Shown: positions 49,001 to 58,600 of the stretch, one piece after another | How positions within the stretch are numbered: the first letter of the stretch is position 1 | Layout of the letters: each line of letters starts with the position of its first letter | Source: Struthio camelus | Taxonomy: Eukaryota > Chordata > Aves > Struthioniformes > Struthionidae | Assembly: GCF_040807025.1 (NCBI RefSeq) | Contig: NC_090942.1 | Coordinates: 71,974,487 to 72,038,486 of the forward strand | DNA: 64,000 bases | Reading direction: 5' to 3' | The notes under the pieces: generated by a model | Told to the model about the DNA's origin: nothing | Seen by the model: only the letters and a program-made list of their open reading frames with translations | The model's database searches: none | Made by a program: the position numbers and the translations under genes

Positions 49001-50112
49001 GTGGCCCTCTGCTGAGTAGTCCTGTGTCCTCCCTGCCGCGGTGTTTGCTCGACCCTCCCCCGAACCGTTTTAGGACGCTATGTGCTGATCCATGTCCTAG
49101 GTAACCCCACGAGCTTTGCAACGGCTTGAGCTAGTTTATAAATGCAGATCCATGGGGAGAAGTCTCTGTTCGAGAAGGTACGATCTCAAGTTTTAGTCTC
49201 CCCTCTGTGGGGATATTAGTAGCCCAAGTTGATCAGGCTGCGTGTTTCCAGGAAATTCTTATTTTCAGGAAACTGAAAACCGTGGCATTCAGATGCCTAA
49301 GTGAAAGCATGTAGTTTAGACTTCCCGAGATAGTCCTGTGGTACCAGGAGGTGGGGCAGAAGCTCCATAAATAATACAGCAATGAAATATTGAGGGAACG
49401 TGGACCCTCCTCAGTGGCAGCTGGAAGCCAGGTGGGTTATGCTAGGGCATCTCTGGTGGCACTCACTGTCTGTAATTAGACAGCTGGATCCCACCTGTGG
49501 TTTTGTGGGGTTTTTTTTTTTTTTCATTATTTTTAGTCTTAGCCCTTTGGCAAATACAGTTGAAGGGGACAGAGAGATTGGCGACATGATGTATACAGGC
49601 AAACATAACTCTCCCTGAGTACCAATTCAGTTTGCTAATGTATTTATTGCTAGAAAAGCTACTTTAAAATCAATACTGAAAATACGCTGCAAAAGCTTGA
49701 ATATCGTAGTATTTTACTCCTGACATATTCACAAGTGTTCGGCGTACTGTGAACATTCTTAGTTGTGAGAGAAATGACATTAATAGCTATTAAGTTAAGT
49801 CTGAAACTGTGTGGCATTGTTAATTACCTCCAGTCATGCAATTTATTGAACTTAGGAAACTTAAGTTCTTGAGTGTTATGACTAATTATAAGATTGGAAA
49901 TTAATCCAGAAGTGGAAATTACAGCCATACTTGAAAATGTTTCTCAGCCAACTTTGATCATTTTTGAATGCTTTTATCCACAGATCTATATGAAGAGATC
50001 CGTCAGTGTCGTGAGGCCTGTGGAGATGCTCATATGAAAACAATCTTATCAACGGGTGAACTAGGGTCCCTCGCTAATGTCTACAAAGCCAGTATGATAG
50101 CTATGATGGCAG
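24799..50112 (+). CDS. DERA: DERA, deoxyribose-phosphate aldolase (5' part: 6 coding exons, 3' end outside window)
   Basis: Class I aldolase that cleaves 2-deoxy-D-ribose 5-phosphate into glyceraldehyde 3-phosphate and acetaldehyde in deoxynucleoside breakdown; mainly cytosolic. Joining 24799-24829, 34577-34674, 38225-38372, 40070-40165, 41461-41595 and 49984-50112 gives 637 nt, so residues 1-212 of an expected ~318. All junctions are GT-AG and in frame. Visible family blocks are LTTLSGDDT, YKAKHPIREDLLKA, CVYPARV, VASVAAGFPSGQ, the acid/base aspartate D155 in EIDIVIN, and TGELGSLANVYKASMIAMMAG. The Schiff-base and proton-relay lysines (218 and 254 in the human enzyme) lie in later exons. The start MAARNPGTALELGW aligns without gap to the known vertebrate N terminus and has G at -3 and +4. 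Confidence 0.95.
24830..28332. other. DERA: DERA intron 1, first part
   Basis: After the CpG island the sequence becomes AT-rich. No exon, RNA gene or transposon is recognisable before the CR1 copy at 28333. Small open frames such as 27798-28145 look like chance. Confidence 0.6.
28333..29433 (+). mobile_element. CR1 LINE remnant in DERA intron 1
   Basis: Starts inside the reverse-transcriptase region (gtaaatcatgcctgaccaag at about 28338) and runs to the CR1 3' end (cccttccaagccaagttgtt at about 29399). The motif A region is recognisable ([15 protein letters not shown], 28430-28462), but the frame carries stops and indels, and the FADD region near 28688 is damaged. It is inserted in the same direction as DERA. 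The typical octamer tail is replaced by an AT microsatellite. Confidence 0.88.
29436..29461. repeat. (TA)n microsatellite at the CR1 3' end
   Basis: Thirteen TA units directly after the CR1 3' terminus (ctatatgatttta). It probably grew from the element's own tail, so its position is explained by the insertion. Confidence 0.9.
30608..30626. repeat. Poly-A tract (19 bp)
   Basis: Simple homopolymer in DERA intron 1, followed by ccaaacccaaacc. It may be the tail of an unrecognised retroposed fragment. Confidence 0.85.
33549..33610. repeat. Degenerate GGT/GAT simple repeat
   Basis: Imperfect repetition of ttggtgattggt / ggtgactggttgatgactgg units over about 60 bp in DERA intron 1. Confidence 0.7.
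34577..34674 (+). CDS. DERA: DERA coding exon 2
   Basis: Follows a C-rich acceptor (caccccag) and encodes ELGWISKVHVNQPAVLRHAE to TVKSNWQ, ending on codon 43. The donor is GTAAGT. Confidence 0.93.
34675..38224. other. DERA: DERA intron 2
   Basis: 3.55 kb of intronic DNA. It has a 20-bp tandem duplication at 37711-37755. The overlapping small open frames on both strands at about 35355-35804 lie in a somewhat GC-richer patch but show no domain. Confidence 0.65.
37711..37755 (+). repeat. 20-bp tandem duplication
   Basis: The unit catacatatatgttcacagg occurs twice without change, followed by a partial third copy (cataca). Confidence 0.93.
38225..38372 (+). CDS. DERA: DERA coding exon 3
   Basis: Encodes AAWLLKAVTCMDLTTLSGDD through REDLLKAMDMHEK plus one base of G93. 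The acceptor is ctgtgcag and the donor GTAGGT. It contains the conserved LTTLSGDDT block at the start of the barrel. Confidence 0.96.
38373..40069. other. DERA: DERA intron 3
   Basis: 1.7 kb of intronic DNA with no recognisable element except the AT microsatellite next to the exon 4 acceptor. Confidence 0.65.
40026..40050. repeat. AT microsatellite 20 bp before the DERA exon 4
   Basis: An imperfect (AT)n run ends about 20 nt before exon 4, where a pyrimidine tract and branch point are expected. The remaining tract, ctctacttgcag, is short. Confidence 0.88.
40070..40165 (+). CDS. DERA: DERA coding exon 4
   Basis: Encodes GITVAAVCVYPARVTDAVSA to CNIPVAS plus one base. The CVYPARV block is a hallmark of the aldolase barrel. 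The donor is GTAAGA. Confidence 0.96.
40166..41460. other. DERA: DERA intron 4
   Basis: 1.3 kb of intronic DNA with a short antisense CR1 3' fragment (40708-40835). It ends in a strong pyrimidine tract before the exon 5 acceptor. Confidence 0.7.
40708..40835 (-). mobile_element. CR1 3'-end fragment, antisense
   Basis: About 130 bp matching only the extreme CR1 3' end in reverse: agaatcatagaattatgcag, then ggttggaagggagctctgga and caaccccctgctcaaagcag. It is a severely 5'-truncated insertion; the right edge is approximate. Confidence 0.85.
41461..41595 (+). CDS. DERA: DERA coding exon 5
   Basis: Encodes VAAGFPSGQMPLQTRLDEIK to TLVLTGQWE. It contains EIDIVIN, whose aspartate is residue 155, the acid/base position of the family. 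The donor is GTATGT. Confidence 0.96.
42733..42812. repeat. CA repeat plus gttttagata local repeats
   Basis: An imperfect (CA)n run is followed by three closely spaced copies of the word gttttagat(a/g), one of them as agttttagata. It looks like replication slippage. Confidence 0.75.
42963..42996 (+). repeat. 17-bp perfect tandem duplication
   Basis: The unit aaacagcctttaagcgc occurs twice in a row without change. Confidence 0.93.
43601..43618. repeat. Poly-T tract (18 bp)
   Basis: Homopolymer within DERA intron 5; no associated retroposed sequence was recognised on either strand. Confidence 0.88.
46150..46166. repeat. Poly-C tract (17 bp)
   Basis: Homopolymer in DERA intron 5. Together with the tract at 237 it shows that this genome tolerates long C-runs, which are often mis-sized in assemblies. 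Confidence 0.9.
49984..50112 (+). CDS. DERA: DERA coding exon 6 (last one in window)
   Basis: Encodes DLYEEIRQCREACGDAHMKT to KASMIAMMA plus the first base of G213. The donor GTAAAT is followed at once by an AT microsatellite and a T-run. In the family the next residues carry the Schiff-base lysine, so the next exon is essential and is not in the window. Confidence 0.95.
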
Positions 50113-50114
50113 GT

Positions 50115-50141
50115 AAATATATATATATATTTTTTTTTAAG
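50115..50141. repeat. AT/T-rich microsatellite at the DERA exon 6 donor
   Basis: Starts at the fourth base of the intron (gtaaatatatat) and runs into a T-tract, so length change would touch the U1/U6 binding zone. Confidence 0.85.
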
Positions 50142-53100
50142 CTAAGAAATTTCATTGCTATATTATTTATGGAGCTTAACAATTCTAGTCACAAAAGTTT
50201 AGTTTTGTGTATAGTAGGCAAAAAGTATTATGCAGCAATTACTGAAGTTGCAGGTGTAGTACTAAAGTGTCACTTGTTTTGTATAACCTGGAAGAACTGC
50301 ACGAAATGTTACCTAACACTTAAAACTGCTAAATGACAAAATTTATAGAAAAAATAATATTTGTTGTCAAACATCTGATCCTTGGTATATTTAATTAGGG
50401 ACACATACATTTGAGGCAGATGCACATATTATCCAGGCAGTTTGGGAAAGCACGCTGATGTGATTTAGGTGGATGGCTCACAAGTCTATTTTAAATACAG
50501 GGAGAACTTCCCTATGAAGATTCATCCTGACAACTCTTGTTCGTGTTTTGTGATCACCTTCTCTAACCACATCTGTGAGATGTGATCTGGGAAACCAACT
50601 ATACTGGAAAGGCAGCAAGAGGAAAGCACTACCTATTTGAGTAGGTGCGAAAATGGGCTGGGTTCTAACTGGTGCACTCCAGAGCAGCGACATCCAGAGC
50701 AGCAGTCAATGAGCGCTTCAAAAACTGTTCAATCTTTCTTGTTTTTGAAAACTGAGTTACTTCTAACTCGATGTTTAGGAGTCTATCGTTTGTTCTGAAT
50801 CTTTTAGCTAAGAAACACGTTCCCATGAGCAGAGTAGGATTTTTGGGAGCTGCTTGTAGTTTGTAAGTATTATTTTTTTGCATAGCTGTAGCCGTTGCAG
50901 ACTCCAAATGTGACGAAGCACCCATTTGAGGTTGGATATATAGCAGTATATTCTCTCCGCAGCTTAGGGCCTGTACTGGTACAAGTTTCCCTAGTTTTTT
51001 TCAGGATGGCAGTTTAATACCATCTCTAAGATGCAAAGCTAGGAACCAGCTGTGAAAGGTTCTGTTCTTTGCACTCTTCTAAGCACCTGCTTCATCCGCA
51101 GTGCCTAAAAGAGGGGACTTCAGTTATGTTAGTACAGGGAAATGTAATTTTGTACTGAGAACCACTGGGTTGGTCTGACTTCGAAATGTTCCATATTTTT
51201 GTGTTTATTTCTTTCTATTGTAATGTCCTCAAATCTGGAAATACTTCTTATTTTGGAGCAAGAAAAAGTTGTCAAAATTTAAATGAATATTCAGCTTGCT
51301 GCTGACCGCATTGTCTCCTTACACGACAGCATATGCTTATCTGCCTCGAGTGGACTGGGAGGTGTTTCATGTTTTTTAAATGCTCAGCTACTAAATCAGT
51401 TAGTATCATTAGATACAAAGGATCATTATTATGCCAGCAAATATTGCTTTTAATTAAGAGGTGTAAGAAAGTTATCTTGTCTTTTAAATTGATGTGCTAA
51501 TCATTATGATCACATTCTGAAAAATTCAACTTGTAATGTGTTATAACTTTTTCAGATTTCTTTACTGGTGTAGTTTTATTGAAATACAGTAGATGGCTCT
51601 ATTGTTAATGATTTTCATTGCATAGTTATTCATTTTATAAGATACTTGTCCATATGAATATGTGCAGTATTTCCTTATTTCAGTCTCTTGCTTTTTCTTT
51701 GTGAGTATGTGTAAAAAACAGAATTTATTGGTGCCTTACATACATGTATTGAGAGGCCAGATTTTCAGATTCCGACTTCTCAGGACTTCTGAGAACCCCA
51801 CGTTCCAGCTGAAGTTTGTCTGATCTGCATATCTGTAGCATTTTGGAGAGAAAGTAATTTGGCATTGGGAATTTAAATACTAGCTTTAGTGTCCATATAT
51901 ATATTTTTTAAATTGGTGCCATGATTTGAAAGAAGAAAGGCAGGCAGCAGACTTTGTGAATATGGCAAGGCCCCAGGAGCTTTTATTTGAAGATAAACTT
52001 TACTCTAATAATTAGGTTTAGAAATTAGTCACACAGTATATTGACTTCAATTGCAAAATAGCCTTTAGAAGTTTTGCTGCCTCTGGCCACTTGTTGCTGT
52101 CCTTGCATCAAAATTTGCTGTTCCTTCAGTTGTGCTCTTACAAGTGCTTGTGATGCTGCATTGTAAACTGAATTTTCAAAGTGATGCAGTTTAAAATCAC
52201 TCCAGAGGAGGAGTGACCAGTTTGTTGGGGGGGTTCGATTAGTTGGTTATGTTTTTTAAATGTTCAGCACCTCAGCAATCTGGTTGACAGCCTTACCTTG
52301 CATGCAGTTTTATCCGTGCAACTGAGGAGACAGCATGCACTCCTTAAACTGATTTTACTTTCCAATGTACAATATTAAGCCTATGATATAGGGATCACAA
52401 AATCCTCAGGATTTTGCTGAGGATTTGCTGAGGATTCAGCAGAATCCAGGTTTCTCCCCTCCCAAGTAACTTTCCAAAATTTGTGTACAGTCTTCCTTGT
52501 GTTGGCTGAAGGAATTACTGGTATCTGCTGGGAACACCAGCAGCAAGTGGGGATCCAGCCGCGCGCAGGGAGGCCAGCAGCTGATCTCTGACTTGAAAGG
52601 GTACGGTTAAAGGTCAAAAAAGGTGCAGCTCCACATTGGCTGGGATATTCAGAGAACGGGAAGAGCCGCGCTCCGGGTGAGGTGGCGTGCTCACACACTT
52701 CTGCGTTGAGGACAGATTGCACAGGCCACTTCTGTGGGCAAGCGGCTGTATCTTGAATCACAGCGCGTGCAGGGCTCAGCGGCAGCCATTGCATAGACAA
52801 CGGTAAGTAAGGCTGAGCCCGGCGAGACCTGCAGATCTCAGCAGCGCGCTGAAGGAAGAGGAGGCCAGTCGGAGGAACGCTGCTGTGGACCCCTGCCTTT
52901 GTACAACATGCCTGCGTGCAAGACATTAATGCTTGCACCTGCAAGAACTGGAGGGAAAGTGTTGCTTCACAGGGAAGTAATATAATAATTTGCCTGTGTT
53001 CGGAGCAGTGGTTCTTGGCTCCTCCTGTGTCTGACACGATATGTCCAAAGTACCATGCCCGCTTTTTCCTCCTTCTCTAGCACGGTACAAAGGCAAGCAG

Positions 53101-53767
53101 GCATCACACTGGGGACAGGCACCCACTTCTCTTAAATTCTTATAACCACACCTTTACAGACTTGACTGACAGGCTAAAAATTCCTGCAGAATATTTAAGA
53201 ACCCATTTTGCGAGGTGGAAAAGAGGCTGACAGCCCTCGAAGGGCAGTGAGGCAGCTGGCAGGAGCAAGTCTGGCAGCATTAAGGAGGCAATAACGACAG
53301 GTGGGAGCGCACATGAGGGGCTCTGTGTCGCTGCCGAGGCAGCCTTCAGAAAGCTGACTGTGAGAAAAACCTGTGTGAGGAGTCGGGAATTGTTGGTCGT
53401 TGTCTGTTTATCTTGTCCGCTGCTATTTCTTGAGCTTCTTGAAGTCTTCAAGGCGGGTTGAGTAGGTGAGCTCCTCGAGGGAGACTGACTGCGTCTGTGA
53501 CTCTCCCAGGCAGCTTCCAGATGCTGAGCAGAGCAAACTAATGAGTGCTTTTCCACGTCAGATGGGTACCCGTGTGAGTCGGGTCCATTTCTGCAGGAGA
53601 GACGTAAATCTGTATCAGTTTAACCTCTTGCAGGAAACACTCCTAAGGAACATAAGGGGAGGAGCGCCTGACTCCCCCATACCAGTGGGAACTGTACTGT
53701 TTCTTCATCTTGGTGTCTTTAGAAAGCTAGACCTTGTATACAGTTTTCTTGTGGCAGGGAAGCCAGT

Positions 53768-53807
53768 TGTGTGTGTGTGTGTGTATGTATGTGTGTGTGT
53801 GTGTGTA
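53768..53807. repeat. (GT)n microsatellite interrupted by ATGTAT
   Basis: About 40 bp of GT units with a short interruption, in DERA intron 6. A typical polymorphic marker; (GT)n tracts can also form left-handed DNA. Confidence 0.92.
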
Positions 53808-55660
53808 TCTTTGTTTATTAATTTATAATCACAAGCACCAGAAACTGCAAAGAAGCCAGATAAGGAAGGGGAAGATGATAAACTTTTAAGGGAGAGAGAA
53901 AAGTTTTAGAAGAGGTGTGGATGACTGTTATTTGCATATTTGAGTCATATATAAGGTTTTTATTTTGGAAAATCATATTTCAACCATATTACCTTATTAT
54001 AAACACTTTAATGTTATGTATAAAAATTCCTATTAAGAAATGCAAACTGGAGGGAGAGATGGAGGAAGTGATTGAGTAAATCACTTTAAAAGTGAGAACT
54101 TTCTGTATGTCTTTTAAACTGTGAAAGCTGATCTCCACAGTAGAATTTGTTTTACCTTGCTCTCTGGAAAGCTAAGGAAAACATAGCCGTGAAATGCAAT
54201 ACATTTGTTTTCATTATAGATATTTAAGCAGTTAGCTGTGCAAGGATCAGGAAGAAGGGCTGTATATTCTACTGCAACATTACTAAACATACAGGCTTTA
54301 AACAATTGTATCATAGGTCATTAAGCAGTGAGTTAAATAAACTGTAAGTTGAGATACAGGCCCCTGTAAAAATAGAGTTTAGAAAGGGGATGAGTTAATG
54401 CTAAAAAAAACTTTAGAGTCTAGAAAAATCTAGAGTCTCTAGCACAAAAAAAAAAAACCACCTTGTGAAAAGGAGTAAAAGATGGCTGAGGCAACAAGGT
54501 CTCTGTTGCTGATAGGCTCAAAAGATAAAATTAAAACACATGAAATGTGCAAGCAGGCATGTTTTTTTAGATGCTTTGATACTGTTCATTCCAAAGTGAA
54601 CAGAAATAATATATCCAAATGGGGAAGAAAAGCTTTATCTCGCAGTTCTCAGAAGAGCTCGCTATCAGTCTTTCAAGGCTTCATCATGGCATATCGGAAC
54701 AGTTCCAGTTAATAGATGCTTACCATTTTCACAGAAAGCCTTTTCAAAACCTGAAATCATGAGTAGGCTGGCCTTGTCCTAGATACAGAGAGAGGTTGGC
54801 TGAGGACTATAGTATTCAGTCTTTGTCTTTGAAAGCAGAAGGTGGATTGAGGCTCCTGGTCATTCTATTTACAGACCCTATCTTTAGTTTATAAAACAAG
54901 CTGGGCTTTTTTTGCTTTTCTTTTTTGCTTTTTTGCCAATAACGTACCGGTAGCTGTTGTTGTTTTGAGCACTGTCTTGCAAGGATGTATTTTGAACAGG
55001 GTTAGATGGGATGGCTGTAGACATGCTAGCAGCTGCCTAAGTGTTAGGAGTACACGAGCCACTGTTGGATGTGGACTGTTGTGATCCAAAGCAGAAGTTC
55101 TACCAAGAAAACGTTTTGTAAAAAATGCAAAAGGAGAAAGGAGAGCAAACTAGCAAAATTTGACTGAAAAGCTAGGGCATACTTTATGTAGATGCTACTA
55201 ATGCAGGACTACTGAATAAATAATAATTCTTGGCACTTAGATAGCACTTTTTACCTTCAACGTATATATGGGCATTAGCAGAATAAATCTCAATACCCCT
55301 GTGAAGTACAAGGCAAAGATCATATCAGACAAGTCAAACTGAGATCAGAAGCCTGGGGTTCCTGACTTATTGCCCGTTTATAATTTCAGCTGTAATTTTA
55401 CGCTAATAAGTCTGTTGTTAGAGTCCAGAGCATTTCCAAATGAAAAGCAAACCAAAGTAGGGAAGAGGCGTGGTAGCAGGTTTAAAGCAATGATTCTAAT
55501 TTGTGTCTTGTTTTACACATATGAAATACAACCAATTGTATAGAGTTTCTAGTGTGTCTATAGAGGGTCCCCCCTACCCTGTAAAGGGGCAGTCAGAAAT
55601 TAGGGGCAATATATGTTGGATGTGGTCCATAAGCAGAGCAAGCTAAATTTGTCAGTTCCT

Positions 55661-55692
55661 TTATATACATATACATATTATATATATATATG
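55661..55692. repeat. TA-rich microsatellite
   Basis: Imperfect tatata/catata units over about 30 bp in DERA intron 6. Confidence 0.88.
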
Positions 55693-58600
55693 TAAAAGAG
55701 CTGTGAACTGGCTTTGACTGCTTTCTAAGATGGTAGGTGATGTTAAGCTCTGGTCTGGAGGCGATTTTAGACTTATCGGTACAGGGCTGGGCACCAACCA
55801 GTAAGTCCTTACTCTTCTGAACGTACAGGAAGAGGACTTGCTCTCTGGCAGGTAACTAAGGCCTTCTCAGGCCCAGCGTGGTGACAGTCTCCTCTCTCCC
55901 TCCAGTGCAGAAGGAGTCAGTGCGAGTCCAAGGAGCGATACGGACGGCTTGCTGTCCCACCTTTGCTGAGCTATGGTCACCAACGGGAAAAGCTAGATGT
56001 TAAGGTGCACTATATTCTTGCCTCTTGCTACCTGTCTGCACAGAGCAAAAGCACAGGGCAGGGACAGAGTTCTCCCACCAGCGCTATCAAATGGTAAAGA
56101 TTAATACTAAATTCTCCTAGGCTGTTGTTATTTGGTAGTACAATTTAGATCTAGTGTGGGCATCAGCACACTTCTGAATTTCTATCGGTTTACTGAGAGC
56201 ACATGATATGATGTTTATGTCAGCTTTCAAATACCTCATTTGTCCTAAGATCTGCCCATTCCTTCAGAATTTTTAGATAAATTTGAACTTGCAGAACTGG
56301 TACCAGTTCAGCACTTTGCATCACGCAGATGTAGCATTGTATGTAGTTTTAGGAATATAGCTGTGGTTGCTTTCTTGGAGGTGTAGAAGTGGTTACAGCG
56401 TGGCTGCTTTAAGAGACTCATCAGGGCAGTAATTCTATGGAATTATATTAGGAGTTGATAACTTTTTCCTCTGTTTGCTGCAAACAAGTGTCTTGCATTC
56501 TGCATAGTCTGCAGTTGTTTTGCATGCTCAGAATTTGAGTTAAGGTCACTGAAAGTTCAGTGCAAGGAGTGAGCACAAAACGCATACTGAAGACGTGTGC
56601 TGTGCAAAAACCAAGATACGGGACAGGTCAGAGACGTGTTCTGTCTCAAAATTGTGAATGATATTATGGAATAAAAATCCTTTTCGATTAGGAATTAGAT
56701 CAAAAGATGTTCCTGGCAAAATGGAAAGTCTTTAAATGTAATCGGTCTGTACAGGAACAAGTGACTTCATTTATTCGTGTACAGTGTGGAAAAAAACCCC
56801 GGGAGTATAAAAATGCAGAAAGCTGTATGTTCTGTAAGGCAGTACAAGGCTGCTCCCGTAAATGATGTAATTGCCTACAAGCTTAACAGTGATACTGCAG
56901 CTAATCACTAGAAATAATGTAGGCATGATAGATAAGGTTGGAGTTGAAAAGTTCTAACGATCCGATCACATCATCCCCAGGTTTGAATTACTGATGGAGG
57001 TCCATACAAAGAGCAGTAACACAAAAAATATTGGGCTTGAATAAAGCAGACCTTGAAGGAATGCAAAATGAGACTTAACAATCTGTCTGGAATTCAATAA
57101 TGTATGTACAGGGAATCAGAAGCGAAGGAATGGAAGGTGGTTAAGAAACACTAGGGCAAGTTCTAATGAAAAGTCTTCTCGGTAAAGTCAAAAGAGCAAC
57201 AGAACTCTGTCTGGGTAAGTAGAGGACCGAAGTAATACAGAAGAGGAGCAGAAATGTTGGAAAATACAGAGAGTCTGTGAGGGGAAAACAGAGTTAGAGA
57301 GTATACTGTAAAACCTCATTTGTTTGCACTTTGTTAAGCCAGAAACCCAGACATGCATATGATGCCATGTTTTGTTATGCATTTATTTATGTCCGTACTG
57401 AACTGTGTGCTAGCTAGCCTATACAGTCACATCTGAGGGGAGACAGTTATCGGGGGGCAGTTCATATTCGTCATACCAGGATGCTTGGTGATTGATTAAG
57501 TTTGCTAATTTTGTGGAAAGTCTATTCTATTATTGGCGTTCTACTATAATTAGGAAATAGCAATGTAGAGCTTCTACTCAAGTCAGAGAAGAAATATGGG
57601 TGTAAAACAGATGACATCTGTCTGTTCTTTACCTGTTTGTTTGATTTTTGCAGCATCCAAAACATTTCTTGACACCCCCACCCCTTGCCCTCACTTACAA
57701 GCAGAAACAGTGCTATTTCTAAGCAGCTCTTGCATAACAGTAGAGTACCAAGTTAGGCCAGGAAAAGAGAAGATGGGTAGGATTGTCTGAGATAGCAGAA
57801 CGGCTCCTGACTTGCTATCACCTTCGACAACTCAGTTACCTTTCCTATTTTTCCACATATAAAATTGACATTGCACATTTCATAGGACCTTGATGAGGTC
57901 TGATAAATTAAGGGGTAAGCGGAAATATATTCCAGCGATTAGAAGGCATTTTCCTTGTTTGTGCACAAGGACGGGATACCCTCAGTCACAATTAAATCAG
58001 CGAACTGAGCAAGAGAAAGCCTGGCGGGAGCTGCCAAGTCTGACTTAGAAGCGCAGCCAGCCCTGGGGACCGGCAGTGAAGGCAGGACAGGCTCACTGCA
58101 GTAGCTTGCAGTGAGATATACCACAGGGTAATATAAGGATCACGCAAAACATTACACTTTCCTCTACGCTGGTATTCGAAGAGTTGACAAGTACTATAGG
58201 CTCCGTGGGGTTGTGGCCTATCGTAAGAGTTCAAACCCTGAGCTGCACAGATTTCTGCTATTTGAGCTGTAAGAAAGTGGCTATGCCTTACACTTCAATC
58301 TTTGAAACTGGTTGTAAAATAGTAGGTTACAGTGATTAGCCATGCGCTGTTGGTATGACATACTGTTGGGAGGGGTCAGCCTTCTATTAACAAACTCTCC
58401 TAAATGCCTGAATAGCATTTTTCTTTTGCTGATTTTCAAGATCTTTGCAAAGCATGTTAATTAAGGAATATCTAAATGGTATACTTTCAATTTATGACAA
58501 CTGATGCAGAGAGCTGAGAAAGCACCCCGTTGCGTTAATTTTCCTCATGAATGAAACCTTGTTTCTATGTTAAATAATTTGCTGGAATTTGAGTTAAAAC

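Larger units (their letters stand above)
41596..49983. other. DERA: DERA intron 5
   Basis: 8.4 kb of intronic DNA. It holds an imperfect CA repeat (42733-42754), short local duplications (42771-42812, 42963-42996), a T18 run (43601-43618), an A-rich (A5-10 C)n stretch near 44742-44768 and a C17 run (46150-46166). No exon, RNA gene or LINE was recognised. Confidence 0.6.

Noticed and set aside
52381..53037. 218-codon minus-strand frame as a protein gene
   Set aside because: No recognisable domain, odd Cys/Ser/Pro-rich composition, no nearby promoter on that strand. Retained only as part of a finding about the CpG-richer patch.
56761..56784. Possible DERA exon 7: gtgacttcatt would read S-D-F-I after an AG
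   Set aside because: The frame continues with Y-S-C-T instead of the invariant lysine motif, no pyrimidine tract precedes it, and the sequence beyond has no further DERA similarity. Chance match of about ten bases.
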